From positions 2,862,368-2,926,367 of the forward strand of contig VUYV01000041.1 in NCBI GenBank assembly GCA_008711295.1: DNA of 64,000 bases, in the 5' to 3' direction. The translations under genes and the position numbers were made by a program. Source of the stretch: Anarhynchus alexandrinus (taxonomy: Eukaryota; Chordata; Aves; Charadriiformes; Charadriidae). The notes under the pieces were generated by a model, which did not search any database, was not told where the DNA came from, and saw nothing but the letters and a program-made list of their open reading frames with translations. Below, in pieces: positions 61,026-64,000 of the stretch (positions are counted from its first letter, which is position 1; each line of letters begins with the position of its first letter).

Positions 61026-64000
61026 ATCTGATCTTTTACAGGGGGATTTAATATAGGAAAGACCCCTGTATATGTACAGAATGTATGTCAATACATAGTC
61101 ATTACCAGAATCATTATGCAGTCCATACATACACAGAATCAAACTGGTTTGGCGCTGCCAGCAGGGTAAGTTAAATCACGCAAATTTTACAAGCGTTGTT
61201 TTTGCACCAGTAAAAGGACGCTGGCCAGGGTTCTGACATTTTTTTAAAAAGTAAACTGAAGATCTGTGGGGTGGACGGAATTTTCTTGAGTTGTATCTTC
61301 ATACCAGTGCGGTTTGTTCTTACTCATTTAAAGGGTGTTAACTCAAAATCAAGGTACTACAATCATAGTGGGGCAGCTATACCAACAATGCAATGTAATA
61401 GAACAAGAGCTGTAACTGTTTATATCAAATGGAGAGTCCAAACATTAAAAGCAGTAGCAGGAAGAATATTTCTTTACGTTTACACTGGTATAACATTTTG
61501 AAATAGTAGTAGTAGGGACTTCCTACTGGGATAATAAAGCTTTGTCACTTTTGTCCCTGGAGAAGGGTGTGGGTTAAACATTCATGTCTTCTGGATATAA
61601 CTGTACTAGTGGAGTGGTTGGTGCTTCTAATGAGTGACCCTCAAATCTGCTGGCTGTTCTTGTGGGAATGTTTCCTAACCCATTTCAGTTGAAGTAAGCC
61701 AAAAAGAATTTTAAAAGTAAGTCTTTCCTAAGTTATGTTGATGAAAACATTAGGAAAACTCTGGCACATAAAAACTGAGGAAGAAGTAAAGAAGAGTGGT
61801 TGAATTAGTGCAAGCTAATGAAAGTTTTCCACTGACATGGTGGCTCATGGAGTGCTAATCTAAAGTAGCAATGGAAAGCCATTGGCAATGATGCCAGATT
61901 CAACATCAACAAGTTTGGGCTAACACTGATGATAGTGATGTATTTAAAAATAACCGACTCTTCCTGCCAAGAAGGCTCATTAATGCATTTACTAGGGATA
62001 TAAACTAACAATAGTTACATAGGATTTGCTTACAGAGAGAGATTCTGGTTGCACTTCATTTAAGTCTGAAGATTGAAGAGAGATGCAATAAATGTATTGG
62101 GAGTAATACAGAGGAAGTCCAATGCCTGTCTTTTTTCAAAATGCATGCTTTTAAATGCTTTTTCTAATAAATTGGGTTGGGGGATTGAGGTTTTGAAAAG
62201 AAGAGATGGATATATAATTCTGTCTCTCTGAGTTAGTTTCTTTTTCAAAGGTTTTTAAAGAACTTCATTTTGTGTTTTATTTAATTATATAATACTGTCA
62301 AGCACTCAATAAATAACTTCGAAAATAAATGCAGTGATTATACTTGTAAAGCAGGTCTAATCAGTATAAATACAGATGCTAATATTTGTGTTACTCTACC
62401 TAGAGTAACACAAGAGGAGCCTTAGTGTGTTGGGTAACTTCAAAGAAAGTGATTTTTTTTTTTTCCCTGGCCCCAGAAATTTACCACTAATGAGAAAATA
62501 CACTAACGGATCATCACAGACTGAGGGAATACCAGGGTACAAAAGTAGAGTATATTGGACAGTTGGAGAGGCAGTGATCTAGTCATGTTGACAGTCTAAA
62601 TGTTGTCAGTTTTGACATTGATGTCAACAACATATCTCCTTTAAGATGAATTGAAGGAAGGTAAGGTGTTTGTTTTGTAGAGTTTTAGAAGGAGTGTTTC
62701 CAATCTTAATGGCAGATTTGAAAAAAGTTGTAGAAGGAAGTAAGAGCTTAAGCAGTGAACAGCATAATTAACTAAATGGTCATGGGACCAAGTATTTCTT
62801 ATTTCATTTTTCAGAACCTTCATGGTAAAAGTAAAGGCAATGATGTTAAGTCTGACATGAAAATGGGAAAACAGTAAAGCAATTGAGCAATAATGGCTAT
62901 AAGCAGCTATAGAATCACTGGTTGAAACAGTGAGTGAAGAAAGTAATTTTTGCAAGAGTATTCAAAGTGAGATATGAATGAGGTAAAATGTAATTGGGCA
63001 CTGTTTGCTAACAGCTTAGTGCTTGATGTATTGGCAGGAGCCTTGGCTCTCCTCCTTCCCTGTCTTGGAGTAATAATATAACTGTAATATTATTACAGTT
63101 CTTTTAATTGTGGGACATTATAAAGAAGATCCTGAAATGTGTGCGGTTTTTTTTCATGTTGTGTTCACTGGTCTCTTGTAGAATTCTAGCTCTTTTCCTT
63201 TCATTGTTTTAGATAATTTTAGAAAGGAAATATTAATGTGATTAGTAGTCTTTAACTAGCATTTGGATGAAGTTTGGTTTATCTTGATTCGTCTCATTCC
63301 CTCTGAAAGGAGAACAAAGCATTCTCAAGGAAGAAACCATCAATGATTTGACTCAATCTACTTCTTTCCTATACTAGCAATAAAAGACATTTCTGTTGCC
63401 TGATGTGTGCTTTGAAGGTGTGTGGTGTGGTTTGGACAAATGTGGAGAAAAAAAAAAAGAAGCGTTTCTGAAATCAGGAAAATTCACATTAGATGCGAAC
63501 ATCTTGAAGATTACCTCCAGTTATTGAAGATCAAAACTCAGCCTGTGGCAACAGTTATTTAAATCTTTTTCTTTACTGGGAAATGAAGGTTTTTCTAAAG
63601 AGTTTAAGGAATATTTCCCAATTTGATAGCTCAGACTTAGAATGTATTCATCATTTCATGTGAAATAATTCAGCTTTTGGGAATGTTGGCTGGAGTAACT
63701 CAGATAAAGAAGCTTTTAAAAACATGAAAAATGTGCTAAATTTGTAAGTTTACAAAATAGAAGAAAAAACAGCCAAAGCACTTTTTCTGCTTAATTCTTT
63801 GTAGAGATCTCCAAAGATTGATTAAACATACCTGATGTGAAGTCTAACATAGATCCTTAGGTAAACAAAAGGCAAACTATGAAACTTTTTACATCTGTCC
63901 CAAAGTTAGCTTAGATTTTGTTGATGGCCAGTTCTTGACCTGTCTTGCCCCCTCATCTCCAGTGTCAAGATGCAGAGTCTGATAGGTACTACTGCCCAAA

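Larger units (their letters stand above)
54961..64000 (+). other. Probable NR2C1 intron 1 (no exon recognised)
   Basis: Nine kb of AT-rich DNA lie downstream of the CpG island. I looked for the NR2C1 N-terminus and the two-zinc-finger DNA-binding domain and did not see them. It contains a decayed CR1 end (56,355-56,436), a G14 run with an N (56,433-56,447) and an ERV solo LTR (60,264-61,025). If the neighbour is not NR2C1, this is simply unannotated non-coding DNA. Confidence 0.5.

Noticed and set aside
1..64000. CRISPR arrays, bacterial operons, tRNA or rRNA genes, or a novel defence-type system
   Set aside because: None of the signatures was seen. The window is vertebrate genomic DNA dominated by one multi-exon gene.

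Overview
This window is ordinary nuclear DNA from a vertebrate, most likely a bird and probably a neoavian one. Supporting observations are a CR1 LINE 3' end with the avian ATTCTATG-type tail (about 45,644-45,763), a solo LTR of the bird ERV-L-like type (60,264-61,025), AT-rich introns with short coding exons, and a compact CpG island. The species is not identifiable from the sequence alone. I found no tRNA, rRNA, CRISPR array or bacterial-type operon.

Layout. Positions 1-51,360 carry the 3' two thirds of one plus-strand gene, FGD6 (FYVE, RhoGEF and PH domain-containing 6). I could place 19 consecutive coding exons (5,413-48,247). All junction phases agree, and together they encode the last 617 residues: an acidic linker, the DH (RhoGEF) domain, PH1, the FYVE zinc finger, PH2 and the stop codon. 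This fits exons 3-21 of the 21-exon mammalian gene model as I recall it. The first exons and the long N-terminal region lie upstream of the window. A 3' UTR of about 3.1 kb ends near an AATAAA at 51,337. After about 2.4 kb of intergenic DNA comes a CpG island of roughly 1.2 kb (53,760-54,960). From the conserved FGD6-NR2C1 gene order in vertebrates it is probably the promoter and first exon of NR2C1 (plus strand). No NR2C1 coding exon was recognised, so the remaining 9 kb is probably its first intron.

Repeats and assembly. The sequence has two N gaps (19,031-19,843 and 45,429-45,643) and isolated N's at 23,408, 54,195 and 56,447. Two junctions look suspicious. A 118-bp unit is repeated directly on either side of the single N at 23,408. 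A 121-bp unit is repeated on either side of the second gap plus the CR1 tail. Older repeats include two MIR-like SINE fossils, a decayed CR1 end, and a diverged duplication of about 150 bp inside intron 20.

How it works together. The visible FGD6 part is a complete Cdc42-type GEF module: DH-PH1 for nucleotide exchange, FYVE for binding PtdIns3P on endosomal membranes, and PH2. I see no undescribed biological system here. The points worth following up are repeat and assembly structures and possible alternative transcript ends.
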